Positions 50,861 through 58,063 of a stretch of DNA of 64,000 nucleotides are shown here, piece after piece. Under the pieces are notes generated by a model. It saw only the letters and a program-made list of their open reading frames with translations, did not search any database and was not told the origin of the DNA. The position numbers and the translations under genes were made by a program. How positions within the stretch are numbered: position 1 is the first letter of the stretch; each line of letters opens with the position of its first letter. Source of the stretch: Candidatus Allofournierella merdavium (lineage in GTDB: Bacteria > Bacillota > Clostridia > Oscillospirales > Ruminococcaceae); contig DWYI01000033.1 of the NCBI GenBank assembly GCA_019118765.1, positions 85,248 through 149,247 of the forward strand. The letters run 5' to 3'.

Positions 50861-51430
50861 ATGGATCGTGACGCCATCGTGGTGGGCGCCTCCGGCGCCA
50901 GCGGCATGCCGCTGCTCATTCAGTGCCTGAAGCTGATCCGTGCTGCCGGCCGGTCGGCCGTGCTCATTATGAGCGACAGCGCCGCCCTGACGCTGCGCCA
51001 GGAGACGGGCATGACCCCCGAACAGCTCGCCCCGCTGGTGGACGCGGTCTATCGGCCGGGGGAGATCGGCGCGCCCCCCGCCAGCGGTTCCTGGCCGGCG
51101 GCGGGCATGTTGGTGGTGCCCTGCAGCATGAAGACGGCGGCGGGCATCTGCGCCGGCTATGCCGACAACCTGCTGCTGCGCGCCGCGGACGTGACCATCA
51201 AGGAGCACCGCCCGCTGGTGCTGGCCGCCCGGGAGACCCCCATGAGCGCCATCCATCTGCGCAACCTGCACGAACTGGCCCTGCTGCCCACGGTGCGCAT
51301 CATCCCGCCCATGCTCACCTTCTACCATAAACCGGAGACCATTGACGAGATGGTCTATCACATCGCCGCCAAGCTGGTGGAGCCCTTCGGCGTGGAGGCA
51401 AAGGAGTACCGCAGATGGCAGGGAATGTGA
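50861..51430 (+). CDS. ubiX: UbiX-type flavin prenyltransferase
   Basis: A 189-residue flavoprotein that prenylates FMN to make the cofactor of the UbiD-type enzyme encoded just upstream. VGASGASGMPLLI is the N-terminal FMN loop and VPCSMKTAAGICAGYADNLL the central signature; KEHRPLVLAARETP is the C-terminal family segment. ATG 50861 follows the ubiD stop by 4 bases with AAGGAG. It overlaps the next gene by 16 bases. Confidence 0.94.
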   Translation: MDRDAIVVGASGASGMPLLIQCLKLIRAAGRSAVLIMSDSAALTLRQETGMTPEQLAPLVDAVYRPGEIGAPPASGSWPAAGMLVVPCSMKTAAGICAGYADNLLLRAADVTIKEHRPLVLAARETPMSAIHLRNLHELALLPTVRIIPPMLTFYHKPETIDEMVYHIAAKLVEPFGVEAKEYRRWQGM

Positions 51431-51801
51431 GGAAGATCCTTCGGCAAAAACAGCTTGCCTGCGGCGCGCTCTGCGCCGAGGCCGCCGTGCTGGACGGCAG
51501 CTGCCACATCCTTTTGTATGGCGGGCAGTCGCCCCACATCGGCTGCACGGTGCTGGCCGAGCCCAGGCCCTCCCTGCTGGGTGATGGCAGCGTCAGCGCC
51601 ACCGTCTCGGTGCTGAACGTCTGCGGCCACAAGGACGAGGCCATCTGCCGCCTCATAGCGGAGACGGTGGCGAGCCGCACCGGCCGGGTCACCGTCTGCA
51701 CCGGCGGCTTCCACCTGGACGGAATCACACCGGAACAGATCGGCGAGGTGAGCGCCGCCGCCCGCGCGCTGGCCGGGGAACTGGCCGAAGCGGCGGATTG
51801 A
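51415..51801 (+). CDS. LpdD-like small protein (UbiD-associated)
   Basis: A 128-residue protein resembling LpdD, the small third subunit or prenylated-flavin chaperone found with ubiD/ubiX-type decarboxylase genes. GGQSPHIGCTVLAEPRPS, NVCGHKDEAICRLIAE and GGFHLDGITPEQIGEV match the conserved pattern as I recall it. ATG 51415 has AAGGAG and lies inside the ubiX end. Its presence supports a catabolic aromatic or unsaturated acid decarboxylase system. It is the last gene of the operon, closed by a terminator. Confidence 0.75.
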   Translation: MAGNVRKILRQKQLACGALCAEAAVLDGSCHILLYGGQSPHIGCTVLAEPRPSLLGDGSVSATVSVLNVCGHKDEAICRLIAETVASRTGRVTVCTGGFHLDGITPEQIGEVSAAARALAGELAEAAD

Positions 51802-51803
51802 AC

Positions 51804-51845
51804 AAAAAAGGAGCCGTTCCCCATGGGGAACGGCTCCTTTTTGCG
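51804..51845. terminator. Bidirectional terminator after lpdD-like gene
   Basis: Stem AAAGGAGCCGTTCCCC / GGGGAACGGCTCCTTT with a short AT loop, A-run and T-run on either side, shared with the convergent AIM24 gene. Confidence 0.9.
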
Positions 51846-51848
51846 TGT

Positions 51849-52535
51849 TCAGTTGTTACCGGAAGAGGGGAAGAAAGGCCGCAGCACCGCGGCCACGCTG
51901 CTGATGGGCATGGTCTGCAGCCAGATGTGCCCCGGCCCGGTGACCACGGTGTTGAACAGCCCCTCGCCCCCGAAAAAGGCGTTTTTCACGCCTTGCACCG
52001 TGACGATGTCCATGGTACAGGTGGCGTCCATGGCGGCGATGTAGCCGGTGTCCACCACCAGCGACTGGCCGGCGGCCAGTTCATACTCCATCACATATCC
52101 GTCGAATTCGGCGAACGCGATGCCATGGCCCGAGAGTTTCTGCATGATGAAACCCTCGCCGCCGAAGAAGCCGGAACCGATCTTTTTCTGGAAAAAGACC
52201 GACAGTTCCACCCCCGCCTCACTGGCCAAAAAACCGCTCTTCTGCACCACAAGTTCGCGCCCCGGGCCGATCTCGAAGGCCCGGATGCTGCCGGGGAAGC
52301 TGGAGGCAAAGGCGATCAGGCCCGGCCCTCCCTCGGCGGTGTAGCGGTTCTGGAACAGCGCCTCGCCCGCCAGCAGCCGGCCAAAGGCCTTGCCCAGGCC
52401 TCCGCCGGTGGTGGTCTCCATCCTCATGTTGGGGGTCATCCAACTCATGCTGCCCCGCTCGGTGATCATCGTCTCGCCCGCGGCCAGCTGGCAGGTCACC
52501 ACCGGCAGCGGTTCGCCCGCGATCTGGTATTGCAT
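51849..52535 (-). CDS. AIM24/TIGR00266 family protein
   Basis: A 228-residue protein of the AIM24 (TIGR00266) family, a beta-rich fold of tandem tryptophan-RNA-binding-attenuator-like strands. YQIAGEPLPVVTCQLAAGE, RGSMSWMTPNM and GGLGKAFGRLLAGE are characteristic. ATG 52535 with AAGGAGG 8 bases upstream. No signal peptide. The family is widespread and of unknown function; yeast AIM24 affects mitochondrial inner-membrane organisation, but bacterial roles are open. Confidence 0.9.
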   Translation of the reverse strand: MQYQIAGEPLPVVTCQLAAGETMITERGSMSWMTPNMRMETTTGGGLGKAFGRLLAGEALFQNRYTAEGGPGLIAFASSFPGSIRAFEIGPGRELVVQKSGFLASEAGVELSVFFQKKIGSGFFGGEGFIMQKLSGHGIAFAEFDGYVMEYELAAGQSLVVDTGYIAAMDATCTMDIVTVQGVKNAFFGGEGLFNTVVTGPGHIWLQTMPISSVAAVLRPFFPSSGNN

Positions 52536-52645
52536 CCTCCATGCCTCCTTTGTGAAATTTGATAAAGGTACCATCTTCACTATAAAGGCAGCGCCCGGCC
52601 TCCGTCAAGGGGGCCAGGCGCACAAGCATCGGGTCGGTTTGTTGT

Positions 52646-52903
52646 CTATTCTGCCGAATCGTGCCCGGCGTCAGGCAGAACGTCCTCCCACCAGGGCGCG
52701 GCGTTCAGAAGGCTTGCCATCAGCGGGACCCAGGTGAGCAGGAACACTATGCCGCTCACCGCCCGTGCCCGGCTCCGGGCACAGCGGGGCAGCGCCAGTC
52801 CCAGCAGCACGCCCAGCGCCAGCATACAGAATTTCAGCAGCGCAACGTTCTTCCAATCCCATTGGCGGATGCAGTCGTCCGCCCAGTCGAACAGTTTTTT
52901 CAT
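52646..52903 (-). CDS. Small two-helix membrane protein
   Basis: An 85-residue protein with amphipathic start MKKLFDWADDCIRQWDWKN and two hydrophobic helices (ALLKFCMLALGVLLGLAL, VSGIVFLLTWVPLMASLL). Similar small proteins in Ruminococcaceae are often labelled permease of phosphate ABC transporter without evidence; no transporter domain is visible. ATG 52903 has AAAGGAGA. A TTGCCC-17-TATGAT promoter is present upstream on the minus strand, overlapping an inverted repeat GGCGTATG / CATACGCC (52930-52957). Confidence 0.78.
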   Translation of the reverse strand: MKKLFDWADDCIRQWDWKNVALLKFCMLALGVLLGLALPRCARSRARAVSGIVFLLTWVPLMASLLNAAPWWEDVLPDAGHDSAE

Positions 52904-52929
52904 GTTGGGTCTCCTTTCTGTGACTTGCA

Positions 52930-52957
52930 GGCGTATGGTATACTTTTATCATACGCC
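52930..52957. promoter_or_regulatory. Inverted repeat in divergent promoter region
   Basis: GGCGTATG and CATACGCC separated by 12 AT-rich bases, between the small membrane protein gene and the traX-like gene. It includes the TATGAT -10 box of the minus-strand gene, so it is a candidate operator. Confidence 0.45.
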
Positions 52958-53009
52958 GCGCTGCCCGTCGGGGCAAGACCTGCCGGTGAAAAAAGGGGAG
53001 GTGCGCCGT

Positions 53010-53744
53010 GTGAGGAAATGCCCGGAGATCAGTTCCTTCGGCCTGCACCTGCTGGCGATGGGGCTGATGCTGTGCGACCACATCGGTCTGGCCTTTGCAC
53101 CCCAGGCGCTGTGGATGCGCTGCGTGGGGCGGCTTGCCTTTCCCATCTTCGCCTTTCTCGCGGCGGAGGGCTTTCGTCGCACCCGCAGCCGCGCCGGCTA
53201 TGCCCGCCGTCTGGCGCTGGGCGCGCTGCTGAGCGAGATCCCCTATGACCTGCTGGTGTTCGGCCGGCCTTTCCACTGGTCGGGGCAGAACGTGCTGTGG
53301 ACCCTTCTCATCGCCCTGGGCTGCATGGAACTGCTGGAGCGGGCGCGGGCGGCGGCAAGCAGGGAACGCAGGGCGGCGCTGGCCGGCGTGGCGCTGCTGG
53401 GCGGATACCTGGCGGGAGAGGTGTTCCGGACGGACTACTTCGGCCCCGGCGTGTGGATGGTGCTGGTGTTTTACCTGTTTTCCGGCGGGGGCCGGCAGCG
53501 GCTGGGGCAGCTGGCGGGCCTTGTGCTGGTGAACGCTCTGCTGCCCGCGGGGCCGGCGCTGATGCTGACGGCGGGGCCCGTGGCCGTGGTGCTGCCCATC
53601 CAGCATTTCGCGGTGCTGGCGCTGGGGCTGCTGTGGCTCTGCCGGGGACGACAGGGCCTGCACGGCCGGTGGACACGGCTGCTCTGTTACGGTTTCTACC
53701 CGGTGCACCTGCTGGTGCTGGCGGCACTGCGCACCCTTTTTTGA
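53010..53744 (+). CDS. TraX family membrane protein
   Basis: A 244-residue membrane protein of the TraX family, named after the F-pilin N-acetylase but mostly chromosomal and uncharacterised in Firmicutes. About 7-8 helices; family landmarks LMLCDHIGLAF, RLAFPIFAFLAAEGFRRT, LSEIPYDLL and the C-terminal FYPVHLLVLA. GTG 53010 is chosen, with AGGGGAG about 10 bases upstream; in-frame sequence further left overlaps the divergent small gene and is not coding. It is followed 21 bases later by a DUF2871 gene. An acyltransferase role for surface molecules is possible. Confidence 0.87.
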   Translation: MRKCPEISSFGLHLLAMGLMLCDHIGLAFAPQALWMRCVGRLAFPIFAFLAAEGFRRTRSRAGYARRLALGALLSEIPYDLLVFGRPFHWSGQNVLWTLLIALGCMELLERARAAASRERRAALAGVALLGGYLAGEVFRTDYFGPGVWMVLVFYLFSGGGRQRLGQLAGLVLVNALLPAGPALMLTAGPVAVVLPIQHFAVLALGLLWLCRGRQGLHGRWTRLLCYGFYPVHLLVLAALRTLF

Positions 53745-53765
53745 AAGAACAAGGAGGAGATACTT

Positions 53766-54191
53766 ATGATGAAACGTTTTGCAAATGCTGCGCTGACCTA
53801 CGCCCTGCTGGCGATGGCCGGCGGTGTGTTCTATCGGGAGTTCACTAAATTCAGCGGTTTTTCCGGCCGCACCGCCCTGGCGGTGGTGCATGCCCACTAC
53901 CTGCTGCTGGGCACGGTGTTCTTCCTGCTGCTGCTTTTGCTGGAAAAGAACTTTGGCTTTGCCGGCCCAAAGACCGGCCGGGTGCTGGTGGTTTACCACG
54001 TCGGCCTGAACCTCACGGTGTTGATGCTGGCGGCGCGGGGCGTGGTGCAGATCAGAGGCATCGCCCTCAGCGCGGCTGCCGGCGGCGCGCTCTCCGGCAT
54101 CGCCGGGTTCGGGCATATCCTGCTGGGGGTGGGATTGGTGCTGGTGCTGCTGCAGGTTCGCCGGGCGGTGGCCGCCGCAGTCCATCCCTGA
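53766..54191 (+). CDS. DUF2871 family membrane protein
   Basis: A 141-residue protein with four predicted membrane helices: ALTYALLAMAGGVFYREFTKF, AVVHAHYLLLGTVFFLLLLL, GLNLTVLMLAARGVVQ and GFGHILLGVGLVLVLLQV. HAHYLLLG and the other His-containing helices resemble haem- or metal-binding small membrane proteins, but no function is established for DUF2871. ATG 53766 has AAGGAGGAG. It follows the traX-like gene and ends before a terminator. Confidence 0.88.
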   Translation: MMKRFANAALTYALLAMAGGVFYREFTKFSGFSGRTALAVVHAHYLLLGTVFFLLLLLLEKNFGFAGPKTGRVLVVYHVGLNLTVLMLAARGVVQIRGIALSAAAGGALSGIAGFGHILLGVGLVLVLLQVRRAVAAAVHP

Positions 54192-54200
54192 CGGGGGAAT

Positions 54201-54239
54201 AAAAAGGCCCGCGGATCTCTGCGCCGCGGGCCTTTTTTC
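54201..54239 (+). terminator. Terminator after DUF2871 gene
   Basis: 12-bp stem AAAGGCCCGCGG / CCGCGGGCCTTT with a 9-base loop, then TTTTTTC. Confidence 0.88.
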
Positions 54240-54308
54240 AGAATGGATCCCGGAGGCGGAAGGCCGGACAGGGCAGGCAAGCGCCGAGAACGGCCGCCGG
54301 GAAAAAGC

Positions 54309-54343
54309 AAAGACCCCGCAAAGCATCTGCTTTACGGGGTCTG
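54309..54343 (-). terminator. Terminator of tRNA-Leu
   Basis: On the minus strand GACCCCG...CGGGGTC with inner AAAGCA/TGCTTT pairing, directly after the tRNA CCA and followed by TTTGCTTTTT. Confidence 0.82.
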
Positions 54344-54344
54344 C

Positions 54345-54431
54345 TGGTGCGGATGAAGGGACTTGAACCCATATGGAGTTGCCCCCACTAGAACCTGAAT
54401 CTAGCGCGTCTGCCAATTCCGCCACATCCGC
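54345..54431 (-). tRNA. tRNA-Leu (anticodon CAG)
   Basis: An 87-base gene including encoded CCA. Acceptor stem GCGGATG / CATCCGC, long class II variable arm, anticodon stem CTAGA / TCTAG with CAG in the loop, T-arm GGTTCAAGTCC. Followed by its own terminator. Confidence 0.95.
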
Positions 54432-54532
54432 ATCTATGTAAACGCGGCGCATGGCCGCGAATACGCGGTTCCCGCGCAGGGCACTTGGCCCGTGCGGAAC
54501 GATAGCTATTCTACCACAGCGGCGTGCGGTTG

Positions 54533-54913
54533 TCAACCATCTTTTTCAAACTTTTTTTGCGCGTGTTCCACAAGCTTTGCGAAAGTCTGTTCGCTCAGGT
54601 CGTGCTCCACCCGGCAGGCGTCCCGGGCGGCCACCTCCGGGTCCACGCCCAGCCGCACAAAAAATTCGGTCAGCAGCCGGTGCCGCTGGTATACCCGCCG
54701 GGCAATGGCCAGCCCCGCGTCGGTCAGAGCCAGCCCGCCGTCCGCGTCCATCTGCACATAGCCGTTTTCCCGCAGCTTTTTCATGGCCACGCTCACGCTT
54801 GCCTTGGTGAAGGCAAGTTCGTTGGCCACGTCTACCGAGCGCACATAGCCCTTGCGCTCCTTCAGCATCAGGATGGCTTCGAGGTAATCCTCCGAGGATT
54901 CATGGACCTGCAT
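54533..54913 (-). CDS. DtxR/MntR family metalloregulator
   Basis: A 126-residue iron- or manganese-dependent repressor: N-terminal winged helix (SEDYLEAILMLKERKGYVRS, VANELAFTKASVSVAMKKL) and a dimerisation/metal domain with RHRLLTEFFVRLGV and RVEHDLSEQTF. The short form without the SH3 domain, with His and Glu at the usual positions, resembles MntR. ATG 54913 with GGAGGT. No metal transporter is adjacent, so its targets are elsewhere or unknown. The upstream region has a repeat TTGCC / GGCAA around 54973-54989. Confidence 0.92.
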   Translation of the reverse strand: MQVHESSEDYLEAILMLKERKGYVRSVDVANELAFTKASVSVAMKKLRENGYVQMDADGGLALTDAGLAIARRVYQRHRLLTEFFVRLGVDPEVAARDACRVEHDLSEQTFAKLVEHAQKKFEKDG

Positions 54914-55204
54914 CGTTCAGACCTCCGTTCCGGCGCGGCCGCTCATCTTTGATCTATATAACGGTATCACATTTGCCGCGCTTTGGCAAGGACCGGGCAG
55001 CGAACACAGGGAATGTCCCGCCCGCTCGCTGCGGCAACTCGGAGATCCGGCAGGGCGATTTGCAGCCCCCGCTGTTTCTTTTGCATTTTCAAGCGGAAGG
55101 GCTTTTCTTCCACCGGCGGGGGTGCTACAATGCAGTTGGCGGGGTGAGCAGGCGGAAAAGCGCCCGGTTCCCGGAACACGGGCCTGCGCACGGGCTGGTT
55201 TCTC
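54914..55204. other. Intergenic region without a recognised gene
   Basis: About 290 bases between the DtxR-type gene and the galE promoter. Short open frames here are Arg/Pro-rich shadows without ribosome sites. No RNA motif is recognised; it may carry a leader or small RNA, but nothing in the sequence shows it. Confidence 0.4.
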
Positions 55205-55233
55205 TTGCTTTTCCCCCGGGCATAGGGTATATT
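55205..55233 (+). promoter_or_regulatory. galE promoter
   Basis: TTGCTT at 55205-55210, 17-base spacer, TATATT at 55228-55233, 40 bases before the galE ATG. Confidence 0.7.
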
Positions 55234-55272
55234 TAAAATATAAAAAATCCCGGAAGGGAAAGGAGCAGCAGA

Positions 55273-56292
55273 ATGAGCATTTTAGTGTGCGGCGGCGCGG
55301 GATACATCGGCAGTCATACCTGCGTGGAACTTCTGGCGGCGGGCTATGATATCGTTGTGGCCGACAACTACTACAATTCCTGCCCGGAGGCTGTGCGGCG
55401 GGTCAAGGAGATCTCCGGCAAGGACTTCCGTTTCGAGGAGATCGACCTGACCGACGCGGAAAAGGTGGAGCAGCTGTTTGCGAAGAACCCGGACATCGAC
55501 TCGGTGATCCAGTTCGCCGCCTACAAGGCGGTGGGGGAGAGCGTGAGCAAACCCATCGAATATTATACCAACAACCTGACCACCACCCTCACCGTGCTGG
55601 CCGCCATGCGCCGCCACGGCGTGAACAACCTGGTGTTCTCCTCCTCGGCCACCGTCTACGGCGACCCGGAAAAGGTGCCCATCGACGAGACCTGCCGCGT
55701 GGGCGGCACCACCAACCCCTACGGCACCAGCAAGCTGATGAACGAGCGGATCCTCACCGACTGCTGCAAGGCCTATCCGGAGATGAACGTGGCACTGCTG
55801 CGCTATTTCAATCCCATCGGCGCTCACAAGAGCGGCCTGATCGGCGAGGACCCCAACGGCATCCCCAACAACCTGGTGCCCTACATCGCCAAGGTGGCGG
55901 TGGGCGTGCTGGAAAAGGTGCATGTGTTCGGCAACGACTATCCCACCCCGGACGGCACCGGCGTGCGGGATTACATTCATGTGGTGGACCTGGCCCGGGG
56001 CCATGTGGCGGCCATCAAAAAGCTGGAGCAGAAGCCCGGCCTGTTCATCTGCAACCTGGGCACCGGCAAGGGCTACAGCGTGCTGGAGGTCATCAAAGCG
56101 TATGAAAAGGCCTGCGGCAAGACGCTGCCCTATGTGATCGATCCCCGCCGCCCCGGCGACATCGCCACCGTTTATGCCGATCCTGCCAAGGCGAAGAACG
56201 AATTGGGCTGGGTGGCACAGTACGGCATCGAGGAGATGTGCGCCGACAGCTGGAAGTGGCAGAGCATGAACCCCAACGGCTACAAGGGCTGA
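55273..56292 (+). CDS. galE: UDP-glucose 4-epimerase
   Basis: A 339-residue extended SDR enzyme interconverting UDP-glucose and UDP-galactose. NAD motif GGAGYIGSH at the N-terminus, FAAYKAVGESV, FSSSATVYG with the catalytic Ser, and the YxxxK pair in NPYGTSKLM. DPRRPGDIA near the C-terminus is typical. ATG 55273 with AAAGGAG. It is followed 62 bases later by a UDP-glucose pyrophosphorylase-like nucleotidyltransferase, so the two probably supply UDP-sugars, possibly also for galactose from the GH2/GH36 operon. Confidence 0.95.
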   Translation: MSILVCGGAGYIGSHTCVELLAAGYDIVVADNYYNSCPEAVRRVKEISGKDFRFEEIDLTDAEKVEQLFAKNPDIDSVIQFAAYKAVGESVSKPIEYYTNNLTTTLTVLAAMRRHGVNNLVFSSSATVYGDPEKVPIDETCRVGGTTNPYGTSKLMNERILTDCCKAYPEMNVALLRYFNPIGAHKSGLIGEDPNGIPNNLVPYIAKVAVGVLEKVHVFGNDYPTPDGTGVRDYIHVVDLARGHVAAIKKLEQKPGLFICNLGTGKGYSVLEVIKAYEKACGKTLPYVIDPRRPGDIATVYADPAKAKNELGWVAQYGIEEMCADSWKWQSMNPNGYKG

Positions 56293-56354
56293 GCAAAACA
56301 ATGACACGCAAGTCCGCTGTGTCGGACGCGAATAAGGAAGGGAGACGCAAAACG

Positions 56355-57278
56355 ATGCACAAGAAACCTATCTTAGTGGTACTGGCTGCCGGCATGGGCA
56401 GCCGCTACGGCGGCCTCAAGCAGATCGACCCGGTGGGCCCCAGCGGCGAGGTCATCATGGACTACTCGCTCTACGACGCCAAGCGCGCCGGCTTCGAGAC
56501 CGTGGTGTTCATCATCAAGCACGAGATCGAGGCGGCCTTCAAGGAGACCGTGGGCCAGCGCGCCGAGAAGTTCATGGAGGTGCGCTATGCCTATCAGCAG
56601 CTGGAGGACCTGCCCGCCGGCTGCACCCTGCCCGAGGGCCGCGAGAAACCCCTGGGCACAGGCCATGCCATCCTGGCGGCCCGGGACGTGCTGGACGCTC
56701 CCTTCGCGGTGATCAACGCCGACGATTACTACGGCCCCTCCGCCTTCAAGACCATCTACGACTACCTGGCCGGCGACGAGTGCGGCGTGGGCAGGTACGG
56801 CATGGTGGCCTACCGGCTGGACAGCACCGTCACCGAGCACGGCACCGTGGCCCGCGGCCTGTGCCAGGTCAGCGAGAGCGGCCATCTGATCAACATCGTG
56901 GAGCGCACCAAGATCGGCACCTACGAGGGCGGCATCCACTTCACCGAGGACGACGGCGCCACCTGGACCGATGTGCCGGTGGACACCCCCGTCTCCATGA
57001 ACCTGTGGGGCTTTGATCCCAGCTTCGTGGGCGAACTCAAGACCCGTTTCGTGCCCTTCATGCAGGGACTGAGCAGCGCCCCCAACCCCCTGAAGGCCGA
57101 GTTCCTGCTGCCCACCGTGGTGGGCCAGATGCTCGCCGAGGGCAGCGCCGAGGTGACCGTGCTGCACAGCGCGGACAAGTGGTACGGCGTGACCTACCGG
57201 GAGGACAAGCCCGGCGTTGTGGCCGCCCTGGCGCAGAAGGTGGCCGAAGGGCTGTATCCCACCCCGCTGTGGAAGTGA
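56355..57278 (+). CDS. Sugar-phosphate nucleotidyltransferase
   Basis: A 307-residue nucleotidyltransferase. VVLAAGMGSRYGGLKQIDPVG is the N-terminal NTP loop (L-A-A-G-x-G-S-R-x-G-x-x-K), PLGTGHAIL and INADDYYGP the sugar/metal site; MNLWGF follows. The YGGLKQ variant marks a Firmicute family often labelled UTP-glucose-1-phosphate or NTP transferase that differs from GalU. ATG 56355 with AAGGGAG. It is co-oriented with galE and closed by a terminator. UDP-glucose or UDP-GlcNAc synthesis is likely but not proven. Confidence 0.88.
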   Translation: MHKKPILVVLAAGMGSRYGGLKQIDPVGPSGEVIMDYSLYDAKRAGFETVVFIIKHEIEAAFKETVGQRAEKFMEVRYAYQQLEDLPAGCTLPEGREKPLGTGHAILAARDVLDAPFAVINADDYYGPSAFKTIYDYLAGDECGVGRYGMVAYRLDSTVTEHGTVARGLCQVSESGHLINIVERTKIGTYEGGIHFTEDDGATWTDVPVDTPVSMNLWGFDPSFVGELKTRFVPFMQGLSSAPNPLKAEFLLPTVVGQMLAEGSAEVTVLHSADKWYGVTYREDKPGVVAALAQKVAEGLYPTPLWK

Positions 57279-57303
57279 TCCTGCCCGCACAGACAGACGA
57301 ATC

Positions 57304-57338
57304 GGGAACGGCCGGCATCGCCGGCCGTTCCCTTTGCC
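57304..57338 (+). terminator. Terminator after nucleotidyltransferase
   Basis: 13-bp stem GGGAACGGCCGGC / GCCGGCCGTTCCC with a 3-base loop, then TTTGCCTG. Confidence 0.75.
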
Positions 57339-57374
57339 TGTCTGCCGGGCAAAAAAGAAAAGGGGCGAAACACA

Positions 57375-58034
57375 ATGCGTGCCAAAGCATTGCTGCCGCC
57401 GGCGTTGCCGGAACCGCTGGAAAGGGCGGAGCGGGGCGAAGAGTTGATCGCCATGTCCGCCGCGCGGCAGGAACCGGTTTCCCGCTGGCGTTTTTCCGGG
57501 CTGGACCTGTGCGGCGAACAATTGCGGGAGATGCGCTTTGAACAGTGCGTGTTCGAGGGCTGCCGCTTCACCGGTGCGGACCTGCGGGCGGCCAGTTTTG
57601 CGGATGTGGAATTTAAAAACTGCGAGTTTTCCGCGGTGCAGGCCGCCGAGGTCTATTTCCTGCGCTGCCGGCTGCGGGGGGTCAAGGCACTGGCGGCCTC
57701 GCTGCCCGACAGCCGCCTGGCCCATGTGGAACTGACGGAGTGCAGCTTTGCGGAGGCGAACTTCACCGGCGCCAGCCTGGAACAGGTGCGCATCGAGGGA
57801 TGCGATCTCTCCGCCGCCAGCCTGGCCGAGTGGCGGCACAAGGGCCTTGTGGTGGCCCGGGACCGGTTTTTTCGCACCAGCTTTTTTAAAACGCCGCTGG
57901 CCGGGCTGGATTTTACCGACAGCGAACTGGAGGGCGTGGTGGTGAGCGATACCGCCGCGGAACTCAAAGGCGCGACGGTGAACGTGCGGCAGGCGGCGGA
58001 ACTGGCCCGCCTGCTGGGCGTGACGGTGCGCTGA
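57375..58034 (+). CDS. Pentapeptide repeat protein
   Basis: A 219-residue protein with about 15-20 pentapeptide units A(D/N)LxX, for example FSGLDLCGEQLREMRF, FTGADLRAASFADVEF and FAEANFTGASLEQVRI, giving a right-handed quadrilateral beta-helix. No signal peptide or membrane segment. ATG 57375 with AAAGGGGCG. Some relatives (Qnr, MfpA) mimic DNA and protect gyrase; most have no known role, and nothing here specifies one. It lies 29 bases before a MATE transporter and is probably co-transcribed with it. Confidence 0.88.
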   Translation: MRAKALLPPALPEPLERAERGEELIAMSAARQEPVSRWRFSGLDLCGEQLREMRFEQCVFEGCRFTGADLRAASFADVEFKNCEFSAVQAAEVYFLRCRLRGVKALAASLPDSRLAHVELTECSFAEANFTGASLEQVRIEGCDLSAASLAEWRHKGLVVARDRFFRTSFFKTPLAGLDFTDSELEGVVVSDTAAELKGATVNVRQAAELARLLGVTVR

Positions 58035-58063
58035 ACACAGAGACAGGACAAAGAGGGGGAACC

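Noticed and set aside
55122..55349. 75-codon frame upstream of galE
   Set aside because: It has no ribosome site, is Arg-rich and runs out of frame into galE.
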